In this document: positions 44,314 to 54,081 of the stretch, in pieces
Layout of the letters: each line of letters opens with the position of its first letter
Numbering within the stretch: position 1 is the first letter of the stretch
Source: Rhizobium sp. 007
Lineage (GTDB): Bacteria > Pseudomonadota > Alphaproteobacteria > Rhizobiales > Rhizobiaceae
DNA length: 64,000 bases
Reading direction: 5' to 3'
Assembly (NCBI RefSeq): GCF_015353075.1
Contig: NZ_CP064187.1
Span: 806,001-870,000, forward strand
Program-made: the position numbers and the translations under genes
Notes under the pieces: model-generated
The model's input: only the letters and a program-made list of their open reading frames with translations
The model's database searches: none
Told to the model about the DNA's origin: nothing

Positions 44314-45706
44314 GTCGCTCACCGCACGCGTTCTGCTTCTAACGACCGTCTGGTCGACCGTGGCGCTTGTGGTGATCGGCCTGCTGATTTCCACGCTTTA
44401 CCGCCGCAGCGCCGAGCGCGGTTTCCAGGATCTGCTGCGCGCCCAGCTCTACAACGTCATCAATTCCGTGACGATCGGCGATCAGGGCGCGCTGAGCGGC
44501 AGCCCCCAACTCGGCGACCTGCGCTTCGCCCAGCCGAGGACCGGCTGGTACTGGGTGGTGGAGCCGCTTGGAACCTACACGGCGGCGCCGCTGGTTTCGC
44601 CTTCGCTGGGATCGGCGACGATCCCTGTTCCCTCCGTGCTGGAAGCGCCCTTCGACAAGAATTACGAGCGCTATTACCAGGTGACGGACGCGACCGGAAA
44701 CCGCGTGCAGGTGGCGGAAACCGAAGTGGTGCTCGACACGGACGGTCGCGCTGCGCGCTTCAGGGTGTCAGGCAATGTCGAGGTCGTCGAGAGCGACGTC
44801 AGCAACTTCTCCCACAGTCTCTATCTGGCGCTTGCCGGCTTCGGGGTCGGAAGCCTGATCGTCAATGCGCTTGCCATTCTCTACGGCCTGAAGCCGCTCG
44901 ACAAGGCGCGCGCGGCGCTGGAGCGTATCCGGGCGGGAGAGAGCGAACTGCTGAAGGGCGATTTCCCGCGGGAAATCCTACCGCTTGCCAACGAGGTGAA
45001 TGCACTGATCGACAGCAACCGGCGCATCGTCGAGCGCGCCCGGATGCAGGTCGGCAACCTGGCGCATTCGCTGAAGACGCCGATTGCGGTTCTGCTTAAC
45101 GAGGCGAGGGTGCTTGAGCGCTCGCACGGCGAGCTGGTGCGCAGCCAGGCAGAAGCGATGCAGGGACAGGTGCAATCCTACCTCAACCGGGCACGCATCG
45201 CCGCACAGCGCGAATCGGTGCTGGCGCGAACCGATGCGGAACCTGCGCTGGAGCGGCTGGTGCGCGTGATGCGGCGGCTCAATGGCGACAAGGAATTCGA
45301 GCTCAACGTGACGCCTCAGAACCTCGCGGTTGCCATGGAGCAGCAGGATCTGGAAGAGACCGTCGGCAACCTTTTGGAGAATGCGTCGCGTTTTGCCACG
45401 ACGAAGGTGCGGCTCAGCGCAGCCGAAGCGGCCGAGGATGTAAAGGGTGCCGAAGCAAGTGCGCGGCGGCACTGGGTGGAGCTTGTCATCGAGGACGACG
45501 GACCGGGACTGGAGCCCGACCAGATCCGCGAGGCGCTGAAGCGCGGGCGGCGATTGGACGAGAGCAAGCCGGGAACGGGCCTCGGGCTTTCGATCGTCAC
45601 GGAGATTTCCAACGAGTATCAGGGCCGGCTCGAGCTCTCTCGTGGGGAGTGGGGCGGCCTGAAGGCGCGGCTAATCCTGCCCGGCGTCACAAAGGATGTT
45701 GCATGA
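44303..45706 (+). CDS. feuQ: Sensor histidine kinase FeuQ
   Basis: The 467-residue membrane kinase has TM1 at about 10-33, a periplasmic sensor (35-170) containing GWYWVVEPLG and YERYYQVTDATGNRVQVAET, and TM2 at about 172-193. A HAMP-like linker follows, then HisKA with H255 in GNLAHSLKTPIAVLL (PhoQ-like H-x-LKTP). The HATPase shows NLLENASRF, DDGPGL and GTGLGLSIVTEI. Partner of FeuP; its periplasmic domain is the likely contact for FeuN. Confidence 0.9.
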   Translation: MRIKSLTARVLLLTTVWSTVALVVIGLLISTLYRRSAERGFQDLLRAQLYNVINSVTIGDQGALSGSPQLGDLRFAQPRTGWYWVVEPLGTYTAAPLVSPSLGSATIPVPSVLEAPFDKNYERYYQVTDATGNRVQVAETEVVLDTDGRAARFRVSGNVEVVESDVSNFSHSLYLALAGFGVGSLIVNALAILYGLKPLDKARAALERIRAGESELLKGDFPREILPLANEVNALIDSNRRIVERARMQVGNLAHSLKTPIAVLLNEARVLERSHGELVRSQAEAMQGQVQSYLNRARIAAQRESVLARTDAEPALERLVRVMRRLNGDKEFELNVTPQNLAVAMEQQDLEETVGNLLENASRFATTKVRLSAAEAAEDVKGAEASARRHWVELVIEDDGPGLEPDQIREALKRGRRLDESKPGTGLGLSIVTEISNEYQGRLELSRGEWGGLKARLILPGVTKDVA

Positions 45707-45824
45707 GCAATTGCTTGATGCCACAAAGACATAGGCAATTGCATAGCATGCTTTGCCTTAATGCCGACATGGGGCGATGCGCATCTGGCGGCACTGATTC
45801 ACACCCAGATGCTGGTTTGACCGA

Positions 45825-46217
45825 ATGATGTTACGACCGAATGTTTTGATCGTTTCTTCGCTTCTTGTTGCCGTTGCGCTGTCGTCGTGCACGACCTCCA
45901 GGCCTTCGGCATCGGCGGCGTTCATCACGGCGCTGCAGGGCGGAATTGCCGGCCGCAGCGGCGTGCAGCTGAGCGACAGCGACAAGCAGCGGGCTCTCGA
46001 AGCCGAATACCGGGCGCTCGAAGGGGCTGGTGTCGGCCAGCCGGTCGTCTGGAGCGGGCGCAATGTAAGCGGTAAGGTTGTGGCGGCCGCACCCTATCAG
46101 GTGGGTTCGCAGAACTGCCGTCAATACACGCATACACTGACTGCGGACAGCAAGGACACCGTCACGCGTGGCGCGGCCTGCCGCAACAGTGACGGAAGCT
46201 GGTCGCCGCTCGGCTGA
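45825..46217 (+). CDS. Lipoprotein, surface-antigen (RT0821/Lpp1805-like) type
   Basis: The 130-residue protein has a lipobox in VAVALSSCTTS. A short helical segment follows, then a C-terminal domain with GQPVVWSGRNVSGKVVAAAP, CRQYTHTLTADSKDT and GAACRNSDGSWSPLG, typical of rickettsial-type 17 kDa surface antigen relatives in alphaproteobacteria. It is probably anchored to the outer membrane. It lies between feuQ and the ccm operon on the same strand. Confidence 0.78.
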   Translation: MMLRPNVLIVSSLLVAVALSSCTTSRPSASAAFITALQGGIAGRSGVQLSDSDKQRALEAEYRALEGAGVGQPVVWSGRNVSGKVVAAAPYQVGSQNCRQYTHTLTADSKDTVTRGAACRNSDGSWSPLG

Positions 46218-46329
46218 CTTCGGCCGGTGCTGCAGATAACGTCCTGCTATTGCGGCCAAACGCCTCAAATCTTCGTCATTCCGACTTTGCCAGTTGGAAT
46301 GGCCCCGCGCTTCAAGTATTTGGGCCGGT

Positions 46330-47466
46330 ATGATGTTCTGGATTCTGGTGGCCACGATGACCGCGGCTGTTGCCGCCTTCCTGCTTTATCCGCTTTTGCG
46401 CGGCGCGAAGGCGGCTGACGACGACCGTGCCGGCGAAGCGGCGGTCTACCGCGATCAGCTGCGCGAACTCGATCGCGATCTGGCTGGCGGATTGATTTCG
46501 GCCGACGAGGCGGATTATGCGCGGGCCGAAATCGGCCGCAGGCTGATTGCCGTCTCGGCTGCCGAGCCGAAGACGGAACGCAAGCCCGTTCGCCCGCACC
46601 GTTTCAGCGAGGCTTTCGTTCTCCTGCTGCTGCCAGTTCTCGGGCTCTGTCTTTACATCACGCTCGGCCGTCCTGATGTGCCGTCGCGGCCGTTGGCGGA
46701 TCGGCTGGCGGATCCTGGCAACGACATGGCGATGCTGATTGTGAAGGCGGAGCGGCATCTGGCTGAGGATCCGGAAGACGGCAGGGGCTGGGACGTGCTA
46801 GCGCCGATCTATTACAATGCGATGCGCATCGCCGATGCGGAAAAGGCCTACCGCAATGCCATCCGGCTGCTCGGGCCGAACCCGATCCGTCTCGACGGGC
46901 TGGCCGAAACGCTGATGGCGGGCGCCAACGGTGTCGTGACCGAGGAGACGCGCAAGGTGCTGGAGCAGTCGCTTTCGCTCGAGCCTGACAATCCGCGTGC
47001 GAGGTTCTACGTGGCGCTGAGCCTGGAGCAGGCGGGGCAACCGGGGCAGGCGAAGGCGGCCTTCGAGGCGCTGGCGAAAGAATCGCCCGCCGATGCGCCA
47101 TGGCTGCCGCTGGTCAACGAGCATATCGCCAAAAACGGCGGCGCTCCGGTGGTGGCGGACGGCAAGGCGCCGGGCAATCCAACAGAGGAAGATGTCGCGG
47201 CGGCGCGGGATATGAGCAGTAGTGAGCAGCAGCAGATGATCCGCGGCATGGTTGAAAGCCTCGATGCGAAGCTTGTTGCAGACCCGAACAATTTCGAGGG
47301 CTGGATGCGGCTTGTCCGCTCCTATGCCGTCTTGAACGACAAGGATCGTGCCGCAAGCGCGCTGAAGCGCGCCTTGGGGGCCTTTCCTGCCGACGGCGAA
47401 GAGGGCAGACAGCTGATGGCGCTGGCGCGCGAACTCGGCATTGCGGCGGAAGGAGGAACGGAATGA
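46330..47466 (+). CDS. ccmI: Cytochrome c maturation protein CcmI (CycH)
   Basis: The 378-residue membrane protein begins [20 protein letters not shown] and the CcmI N-terminal domain [21 protein letters not shown] second membrane helix follows near residue 90, then a periplasmic TPR region ([40 protein letters not shown]). It chaperones apocytochrome c to the heme-attachment complex. First gene of ccmIEFH (cycHJKL). ATG at 46330 or 46333; its end overlaps ccmE by four bases. Confidence 0.9.
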   Translation: MMFWILVATMTAAVAAFLLYPLLRGAKAADDDRAGEAAVYRDQLRELDRDLAGGLISADEADYARAEIGRRLIAVSAAEPKTERKPVRPHRFSEAFVLLLLPVLGLCLYITLGRPDVPSRPLADRLADPGNDMAMLIVKAERHLAEDPEDGRGWDVLAPIYYNAMRIADAEKAYRNAIRLLGPNPIRLDGLAETLMAGANGVVTEETRKVLEQSLSLEPDNPRARFYVALSLEQAGQPGQAKAAFEALAKESPADAPWLPLVNEHIAKNGGAPVVADGKAPGNPTEEDVAAARDMSSSEQQQMIRGMVESLDAKLVADPNNFEGWMRLVRSYAVLNDKDRAASALKRALGAFPADGEEGRQLMALARELGIAAEGGTE

Positions 47467-47915
47467 CGCGCAAGCAGAAGCGCCTGGCGGTGATTGGCGG
47501 CGGCATGGGCTTCATCCTCGCCGCGGTGCTGCTGGTCATGTTCGCCTTCAGCCAGTCGGTCGCCTATTTCTACATGCCGGCCGATCTTGCCAAAACACCG
47601 GTGGCGCCGGAGACGCGCATCCGACTCGGCGGGCTGGTCGGCGAGGGCAGCGTCGTGCGCGGCGCAGGCTCGACGGTGGAATTTGCCGTCACCGACGGCA
47701 GCGGCGATGTGGTAAAGGTCAAATATACCGGCATCCTGCCCGACCTGTTCCGCGAAGGGCAGGGGGTCGTGACGGAAGGCAAGTTTGCGGCCGGCAGCCG
47801 GGAGTTCCTCGCCGACACGGTGCTTGCCAAGCACGACGAGAAATACATGCCGAAGGACGTTGCCGACCGGCTGAAGGCGCAGGGTCTGTGGCAGGAAGGC
47901 GAGGGTACGCAATGA
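47463..47915 (+). CDS. ccmE: Heme chaperone CcmE (CycJ)
   Basis: The 150-residue protein has an N-terminal membrane anchor and an OB-fold periplasmic domain. H124 in the [10 protein letters not shown] motif is the covalent heme-binding histidine of the HxxxY-type CcmE. It carries heme to CcmF for attachment to apocytochrome c. Overlaps both ccmI and ccmF in ATGA junctions. Confidence 0.93.
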   Translation: MTRKQKRLAVIGGGMGFILAAVLLVMFAFSQSVAYFYMPADLAKTPVAPETRIRLGGLVGEGSVVRGAGSTVEFAVTDGSGDVVKVKYTGILPDLFREGQGVVTEGKFAAGSREFLADTVLAKHDEKYMPKDVADRLKAQGLWQEGEGTQ

Positions 47916-49899
47916 TCATCGAGATCGGTCACTACGCACTTGTCCTGGCGCTGGCGGCAGCGATCGTTGTTTCGCTGGTGCCGGCAATCGGCGCGCGCAG
48001 GCTTGACCAGGCGATGATGGATGTCGCGCCGCTTGGCTCCGTCGTGCTCTTTGCGCTAGTGACCTTCTCCTTCGGCGTTTTGACCTATGCCCATGTGGTC
48101 TCCGACTTTACCGTCAGGAACGTCTGGGAGAACTCGCATTCGCTGGTGCCGCTGATCTACAAATATTCCGGCGTCTGGGGCAATCACGAAGGCTCGATGA
48201 TGCTGTGGCTGCTGATCCTTGCGCTGTTCAGCGCCCTGGTGGCGCTCTTCGGCCGCAATCTGCCGGACAGGCTGAAGGCCAATGTGCTTTCGGTTCAGGC
48301 CTGGATCTCCGCCGCCTTCATCCTCTTCATCCTGTTGACCTCCAACCCGTTCGTCCGCCTCAATCCGGCACCGGCCGAGGGCCGCGACCTCAATCCGGTG
48401 CTGCAGGATATCGGGCTCGCCATCCATCCGCCGCTGCTTTATCTCGGTTATGTCGGCTTTTCGGTGTGCTTCTCCTTTGCCGTCGCCGCCTTGCTGGAAG
48501 GCCGGATCGATGCCGCCTGGGCGCGCTGGGTCAGGCCCTGGACGCTTGCCGCCTGGACCTTCCTGACGCTCGGCATCGCCATGGGCTCCTACTGGGCCTA
48601 CTACGAACTCGGCTGGGGCGGCTGGTGGTTCTGGGATCCGGTCGAAAACGCCTCCTTCATGCCGTGGCTTGCCGGAACCGCACTGCTGCATTCGGCGCTG
48701 GTGATGGAAAAGCGCGAGGCGCTGAAGATCTGGACCGTGCTGCTTGCAATCCTCACCTTCTCGCTGTCGCTGCTCGGCACCTTCCTGGTGCGCTCCGGCG
48801 TCTTGACCTCGGTGCATGCCTTTGCCAGCGACCCGAGCCGCGGCGTCTTCATTCTCTGCATTCTCATGCTCTTCATCGGCGGGGCGCTGTCGCTGTTTGC
48901 GTTTCGCGCACCGCGTTTGAGTGCGGGCGGCCTGTTTGCGCCGGTCTCGCGCGAAGGCGCCTTGGTGCTGAACAACCTGATCCTCACGGTTGCCTGCGGC
49001 ACCGTCTTGACCGGGACGCTCTATCCGCTGCTTCTGGAGACGCTCACCGGCGACAAGATCTCCGTTGGCGCGCCGTTCTTCAACATGACCTTCGGGCTCT
49101 TGATGGCACCGTTGCTCGTCGCCGTGCCGTTCGGGCCGCTGCTTGCCTGGAAGCGCGGCGACCTTTTGGGCGTGCTGCAGCGGCTCTATGTCGTGGCAGG
49201 GGTTGCCTTCGCCGCGGCGATCGCCGTCTTCTACATCGAGCATGGCGGACCGGTGTTGGCGGTTCTCGGGCTGGCGGCCGGGCTGTTCCTCGTCTTCGGT
49301 GCCATTGCCGACCTCTGGTATCGCGCAGGCTTCGGCAAGATGGCGGCGGAGATCGCATGGCGGCGGCTTTCCGGCCTGCCGCGTTCGGCTTTTGGCACGG
49401 CCTTGGCGCATGCCGGGCTCGGCGTCACCGTGCTCGGCATTGTTGCCGTTACGACATTTGCGACCGAGCATGTGCTTGAAATGAAGCCCGGCGAGACATG
49501 GAGGCGGGAGGCTACAGCGTCCATTTCGACGGCATGCAGCCGGCGGCCGGTCCAAACTACAAGGAAGATCGCGGACACTTCAGTATCCGCCGCGGCGGCG
49601 TCGAGGTTGCGGATGTCTGGTCGGCAAAGCGCGTCTATGCCGCCCGCCAGATGCCGACGACGGAAGCCGGCATCCTGACCTTCGGGGCAAGCCAGCTCTA
49701 CGTGTCGCTCGGCGATCCGACCAGGGACGGCGGCATCGTCGTGCGCATCTGGTGGAAGCCGTTCATCCTGTTGATCTGGGGCGGGACGCTGCTGATGGCG
49801 GTCGGTGGCTTCGTGTCGCTCTCCGACCGGCGGCTGCGCGTCGGCGCCCCGCGCCGCAAGGCAAAACCGGTAAAACCGGTCTTGGAGGCGGCGGAATGA
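47912..49899 (+). CDS. ccmF: CcmF (CycK) heme lyase, reading frame broken by a one-base deletion
   Basis: CcmF is the multi-spanning heme-lyase component that joins heme to apocytochrome c. From ATG 47912 the frame carries the family features, including the WWD motif [20 protein letters not shown], but runs out of homology at residue 529 and stops at 49678. The missing C-terminus ([20 protein letters not shown], ending at 49899 with a membrane helix and basic tail) continues in the next frame. Restoring one base at about 49498-49500 (ACATGG to ACAGTGG) gives a normal-length 662-residue CcmF. Sequencing error or real mutation cannot be told apart here. Confidence 0.88.
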
Positions 49900-50351
49900 T
49901 CCGGCCGATCCTCCTCGCCATCGCGCTGTTTCTTTCTGCAGAACCAGCCTTTGCCGTCAATCCCGACGAGGTGCTGGCCGACCCGGCGCTCGAGGCGCGT
50001 GCCCGGGCGTTGTCGGCTGAACTGCGCTGCATGGTCTGTCAGAACCAGTCGATCGACGATTCCGATGCCGGCCTTGCCAAGGACCTCAGGCTGCTGGTGC
50101 GCGAGCGCATCACCGATGGCGACACCGACGAGGAGGTGCTGAACTACATCGTTTCGCGCTACGGCGAATTCGTGCTGCTGAAGCCAAGACTCAGTACCCG
50201 CACCGTCCTGCTTTGGGGCGCGCCAGTGCTCCTGATCATCGTAGGTGGCATCTCACTGCTGGTGTTCGCGCGGCGGCGTGCGGGAAAGCCGACCGGTAGC
50301 CCGCTGACGGCGGAGGAGCAGGCAAAGCTCGACGAACTGCTTGGCAAGTGA
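49896..50351 (+). CDS. ccmH: Cytochrome c maturation protein CcmH (CycL)
   Basis: The 151-residue protein has a signal peptide ([17 protein letters not shown]). The redox motif C45-MV-C48 sits in [20 protein letters not shown], the CcmH signature, and a C-terminal membrane helix ([20 protein letters not shown]) is followed by a short tail. It reduces apocytochrome c cysteines in the periplasm. Its ATG overlaps the true ccmF stop (ATGA at 49896-49899), supporting the corrected ccmF frame. Confidence 0.93.
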   Translation: MIRPILLAIALFLSAEPAFAVNPDEVLADPALEARARALSAELRCMVCQNQSIDDSDAGLAKDLRLLVRERITDGDTDEEVLNYIVSRYGEFVLLKPRLSTRTVLLWGAPVLLIIVGGISLLVFARRRAGKPTGSPLTAEEQAKLDELLGK

Positions 50352-50443
50352 TCACGCCCCATCTTGCTGACAGCATAATGGCTTCGCCAATTAACCTGCG
50401 GTAAGATGCGCGCCCGGGAGCCATCGCAGCATGCGGGGAAGAC

Positions 50444-52660
50444 ATGGAGCGCCGTCTTGCAGCAATTCTGATCGCTGACGTCGCCGGTTACAGCCGTTTG
50501 AGCCAGATCGACGAAGAGAGCACGCGCCGCTGCTTCCAGGCGGATATGGACGACATCATCCTGCCCAAGATCACCGAACATCACGGCCGGCTGGTGAAGA
50601 CCATGGGCGACGGCCTGCTTGTCGAATTTCACAGCGTTGTCGATGCCTTGCACTGCGCAATAGACGTACAGCGCGAGAAGGCATTGCGAAAAGCATCCGA
50701 CGATGGAGCGATGCGGCTCGATTTCCGCATCGGCGTCAACCTTGGAGACATCATTGTCGAGGGCGACGACATTCAGGGTGATGGCGTCAATATCGCGGAC
50801 CGCATACAGGGGCTGGCCGAGCCGGGCGGGATTGCGATCTCCGGCACGACTTACGATCAGGTAAAAACCAAGCTTGATGTCGGCTACACCTCGCTTGGCA
50901 GGCAAAAAGTGAAGAGCATCGTCGAGCCGATCCGCGTCTACCGGGTCGTGCTGGATCCGAATAAAGCCCGGATATTGCCGAGAAGCTTCAAGCGTCTGTT
51001 GAGGATGCCTGCCGGCCTAGCGGCTGCCATTGCCGTCCTGCTTTTGGCCGCTGCCACAGCCTACTGGTGGCAGCCGTGGGAGCTTGGCCTGACGCCAACG
51101 CTGGTCGAGCGCTTCGCCTATCCCCTGCCGGACAAACCTTCGGTGGCGGTGTTGCCGTTCATCAATGTCAGCGGTGATACGGAGCAGGATCATCTGGCGC
51201 AGGGGCTGACCGACGACCTGATCACGGAGCTGTCCAAGGTTTCGGGACTCTTCGTCATCGCCAGGCATTCAGTATTTGCCATTCAGAACGGTGCAGGAAA
51301 GATTCAGGATGTCGCCGCGGAGCTCGGCGTCCACTACGTGCTCGAAGGCACGTTGCAGCGCGCGGGGCCGCGGCTGCGGATCAACGTCAAGCTGATCGAC
51401 GCGCTGAGCGGGCTTTCGGTTTGGGCCGAGCGCTACGACCGCCAATATGCCGATCTATTCGCAATTCAGGACGACGTCACCGGCAAGATCATCTCCGCGC
51501 TCGCGGTGGAACTCAGCGAGGGCGAGCGCACCCAGCTGGAGCGGATACCGAGCGACAATCTGGAAGCCTACGATTACTACATGCGGGCAGAGCAGGAGGG
51601 CCTCGCCTACAGCGACGTGGAAACCTATCGGCGCACGCTGTCCTATTATCAGAAGGCGATCGATCTCGATCCTAACTTTGCTGATGCGCATGCCGGCATT
51701 GCGCGCGTTGCCGTCGACGTCTGGCGCAACGACTACAACTTCCTCTGGTCGGCGGCTGTGGCGCGCAAGATCGCCTATGATGCGGCCGGACAAGCGCTCA
51801 AGCTCGACCCCGACAATGCGCGCGCCCACATTGTTCTCGCCCTGCTGCAGCTGGTTGACGGTCGGGCCGCGGAGGCGCGGGACTCGGCAAACCGGGCGGT
51901 ACAGGCGCAGCCCAACAGTGCGGAGGCCTTCGGCAACCTGGCTTTGATCCTCGTCCATACGGGAAGTCACGAAGAAGCGGTAGCTGAGATGGAAAATGCT
52001 TTGCGGCTCGATCCCGCTCCACCGTCGAGCTTCCGGCTGCTGGCCGGAATCGTCTTTTACACCGCGCGGGACAACAGGCGCGCAATTCCGCTCATCGAGG
52101 CGGCGCGGGATGCGCTGCCCAACGCAGAGCCTGCGCGCGAGTACCTGACGGCAGCCTATGCGTATGAAGGGGACCGGGTTCGCGGCGCGAAGGAAAAGGC
52201 CAAGCTTCTGGAACTGTTTCCGGACGCCAACCTTACCTACTACAACTATCTCTACGACTACTGGCGCGAAGACGACCTGGAGCATCATCTAGCGGGATTG
52301 CGCGCGGCCGGGATTCCGGAATGGCCGTTTGGGTTCGTCGGTTCGGAAGCTGATCAGCTTGATGCAGACGCCTTGCGCAACCTGATCAGCGACAAGACGT
52401 GGAGCGGAAAACACAAAAACGGAACGGCGTTCGTCCAGTATTTCGACAAGGCCGGCAATACCGCCTACCGCAGCGCCAATACCAACATCACCGGCACGGT
52501 GGAGGTGCAGGGTAACAGGCTCTGCGAGCGGTTCGGCGGCTATTTTCTCGATCGCATGGTGTGCGGGCAGGTTTACAGAAACAAGGACGCCGGACAAGCC
52601 GGCGCCCAGTATGTTCACGTAACCCCGCAGGCGCTGAAGTTCTTCTCGCTGACCCCGTGA
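50444..52660 (+). CDS. Class III adenylate/guanylate cyclase with TPR repeats
   Basis: The 738-residue protein has an N-terminal cyclase domain (1-170): the first metal aspartate in LIADVAGYSRLSQIDEESTR, the second in TMGDGLLVEFHSV, and the IGVNLGDIIVEGDD region. One membrane helix (about 188-207) follows, then a TolB/FlgO-like segment with VAVLPFINVSGDTEQDHLAQ and TPRs (about 390-570; SYYQKAIDLDPNFADAHAGI and others). Rhizobia carry many of these. Likely makes cAMP; the output and signal are unknown. Starts about 90 bases after ccmH. Confidence 0.88.
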   Translation: MERRLAAILIADVAGYSRLSQIDEESTRRCFQADMDDIILPKITEHHGRLVKTMGDGLLVEFHSVVDALHCAIDVQREKALRKASDDGAMRLDFRIGVNLGDIIVEGDDIQGDGVNIADRIQGLAEPGGIAISGTTYDQVKTKLDVGYTSLGRQKVKSIVEPIRVYRVVLDPNKARILPRSFKRLLRMPAGLAAAIAVLLLAAATAYWWQPWELGLTPTLVERFAYPLPDKPSVAVLPFINVSGDTEQDHLAQGLTDDLITELSKVSGLFVIARHSVFAIQNGAGKIQDVAAELGVHYVLEGTLQRAGPRLRINVKLIDALSGLSVWAERYDRQYADLFAIQDDVTGKIISALAVELSEGERTQLERIPSDNLEAYDYYMRAEQEGLAYSDVETYRRTLSYYQKAIDLDPNFADAHAGIARVAVDVWRNDYNFLWSAAVARKIAYDAAGQALKLDPDNARAHIVLALLQLVDGRAAEARDSANRAVQAQPNSAEAFGNLALILVHTGSHEEAVAEMENALRLDPAPPSSFRLLAGIVFYTARDNRRAIPLIEAARDALPNAEPAREYLTAAYAYEGDRVRGAKEKAKLLELFPDANLTYYNYLYDYWREDDLEHHLAGLRAAGIPEWPFGFVGSEADQLDADALRNLISDKTWSGKHKNGTAFVQYFDKAGNTAYRSANTNITGTVEVQGNRLCERFGGYFLDRMVCGQVYRNKDAGQAGAQYVHVTPQALKFFSLTP

Positions 52661-52662
52661 AC

Positions 52663-53184
52663 TCACTCGGCCGACATATCCTGCCAGTCCTTGCGCACCT
52701 TGTCGGAAATCAAGGTGCTCTGCACCTCCGACCAGTGCTTTTGGGAGTCGACGACCTTGGTCGGCTTCTTTTCGAAGCCTTCCGCGGCACCGGGATCGTA
52801 ACTCAGATAGAGCTTGCCATCGATGATCCGCCATGCCTTCGGGTCGATATTGGTCGTGACGGTTCCGAAGGAAACGCCATCAGCGCAATAGCCGCCGTAT
52901 TGAGGCGCATATTTGCCGGGTTCGGCAATGAAGCGGTCGCGGTTTTCGGAACTGGTGAAATGCCATTCGGCACCCAGCCACCGATACGAATAGACCGGAG
53001 ATCCTTCCACGGCCTTGTTCTCGGTGAAATAGGCCACGGGATCGTAGCCCTTGATCGCCACGTCCCCGAAATAGCCGGTATTCACCGGCTCTTCCGCCGA
53101 TGCCGGCTGCACAAACGCCAAGAGGATCGCGGCGCCAGCGATAATATAGGCGGCAGCGCCGCCTGTCTGCTTGCGATATGACAT
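52663..53184 (-). CDS. Exported YHS-domain protein
   Basis: The 173-residue protein has a signal peptide (AAAYIIAGAAILLAFVQPASA) and a YHS-type domain: VAIKGYDPVAYFTENKAVEG, YSYRWLGAEWHFTSSENRDR and CADGVSFGT. YHS domains are thought to bind metals; a role in the periplasm is likely. The start at 53184 with GGAGAA upstream is preferred over a longer frame to 53337. It follows the ankyrin gene after a 41-base gap in the same direction, so the two probably form an operon. Confidence 0.85.
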   Translation of the reverse strand: MSYRKQTGGAAAYIIAGAAILLAFVQPASAEEPVNTGYFGDVAIKGYDPVAYFTENKAVEGSPVYSYRWLGAEWHFTSSENRDRFIAEPGKYAPQYGGYCADGVSFGTVTTNIDPKAWRIIDGKLYLSYDPGAAEGFEKKPTKVVDSQKHWSEVQSTLISDKVRKDWQDMSAE

Positions 53185-53225
53185 GTGTCCATTCTCCCAG
53201 TTCGGGCGATGAGATGCAGCAAGCG

Positions 53226-53816
53226 CTATTTCCGCTTCGTGCACTCGCCGTACAGCCAGTCGCCGACCAGGTCGGCCTGCTGGCAAACAGCGCCCGCTTT
53301 CAACAGCAGGTCTGCGGCATCCCAGTGGGATCGCCATCCGGCCTGCGTCAGCGGCGTGTAGCCGTTGCGTTCCTTCGCCTCTATGTTTGCCTTGTGCGCG
53401 ACGAGAAATGCGACGACATCGGCATGACCTTCTTCGGCCGCAGCATGAAGCGGCGACATTTGGTAGAAGTTCTTTTCATCATTGATCAGCGCACCCTTCG
53501 ATACGAGCAGTTCAACGACATCGTGGTGCCCGCCATAGGCTGCCGCGTGCAACGCCGTCAGCCCGCCCTTGTTTCTGATCTCGATATCGGCGCCTTTTTC
53601 GAGCAGAAGTGCGACGATATCCTTGTTTCCGGCAAGTGCCGCGATCAGTAGAGGCGGCTCTCCTGCCGCATCCGGCTCGGCGATATTCGCGCCCTGATCG
53701 ATAAGCTGGCCGGCATGTTCGCGATTGCCGTCCTTTGCCGCATCGTGCAGAGGACCAGCCCAGGCGAGCGAGATCCCAAGCAAGACACCCAACGCAGATA
53801 TTCCGACAACCCTCAT
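53226..53816 (-). CDS. Exported ankyrin-repeat protein
   Basis: The 196-residue protein has a signal peptide (VGISALGVLLGISLAWAGP). About five ankyrin repeats follow, e.g. PPLLIAALAGNKDIVALLLE, GLTALHAAAYGGHHDVVELL and SPLHAAAEEGHADVVAFLVA, and a short tail has two cysteines. It is probably a periplasmic interaction protein. Proteobacterial genomes often carry small exported ankyrin proteins next to catalase or metal genes; here the neighbour is the YHS-domain gene downstream. Start 53816 rather than the in-frame start at 53840 so that the signal peptide begins directly. Confidence 0.85.
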   Translation of the reverse strand: MRVVGISALGVLLGISLAWAGPLHDAAKDGNREHAGQLIDQGANIAEPDAAGEPPLLIAALAGNKDIVALLLEKGADIEIRNKGGLTALHAAAYGGHHDVVELLVSKGALINDEKNFYQMSPLHAAAEEGHADVVAFLVAHKANIEAKERNGYTPLTQAGWRSHWDAADLLLKAGAVCQQADLVGDWLYGECTKRK

Positions 53817-54081
53817 CGCATGACCCTTGCCCCAAGGCATCCTCGCCGGATCGGAAGAATATTTAAGATATCATGAATATATCTGGGGGAGCAAGAAGTA
53901 CGGCGCTCAACCCGTCGAGGCTGCCTCGGACATTGAAATTTATAGAGCGTCGCTTATTCCTACATTACGAATTTTTCATTATGCGGACAGTTCGCAGTAA
54001 GGTGCGGCATCCTATATCTTCATCCATCGACCGATCCGGCATTGGCCGGGACGAAGACAAGAAGAAGAGAAGGTGCCTAAA

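Noticed and set aside
49490..49505. Programmed -1 frameshifting in ccmF
   Set aside because: No X-XXY-YYZ heptamer or strong downstream structure was visible at the break; a lost base explains the data better.
48056..49555. Long minus-strand open frame opposite ccmF
   Set aside because: High-GC shadow with low-complexity Arg/Gln/Glu sequence; ccmF motifs are clear on the plus strand.
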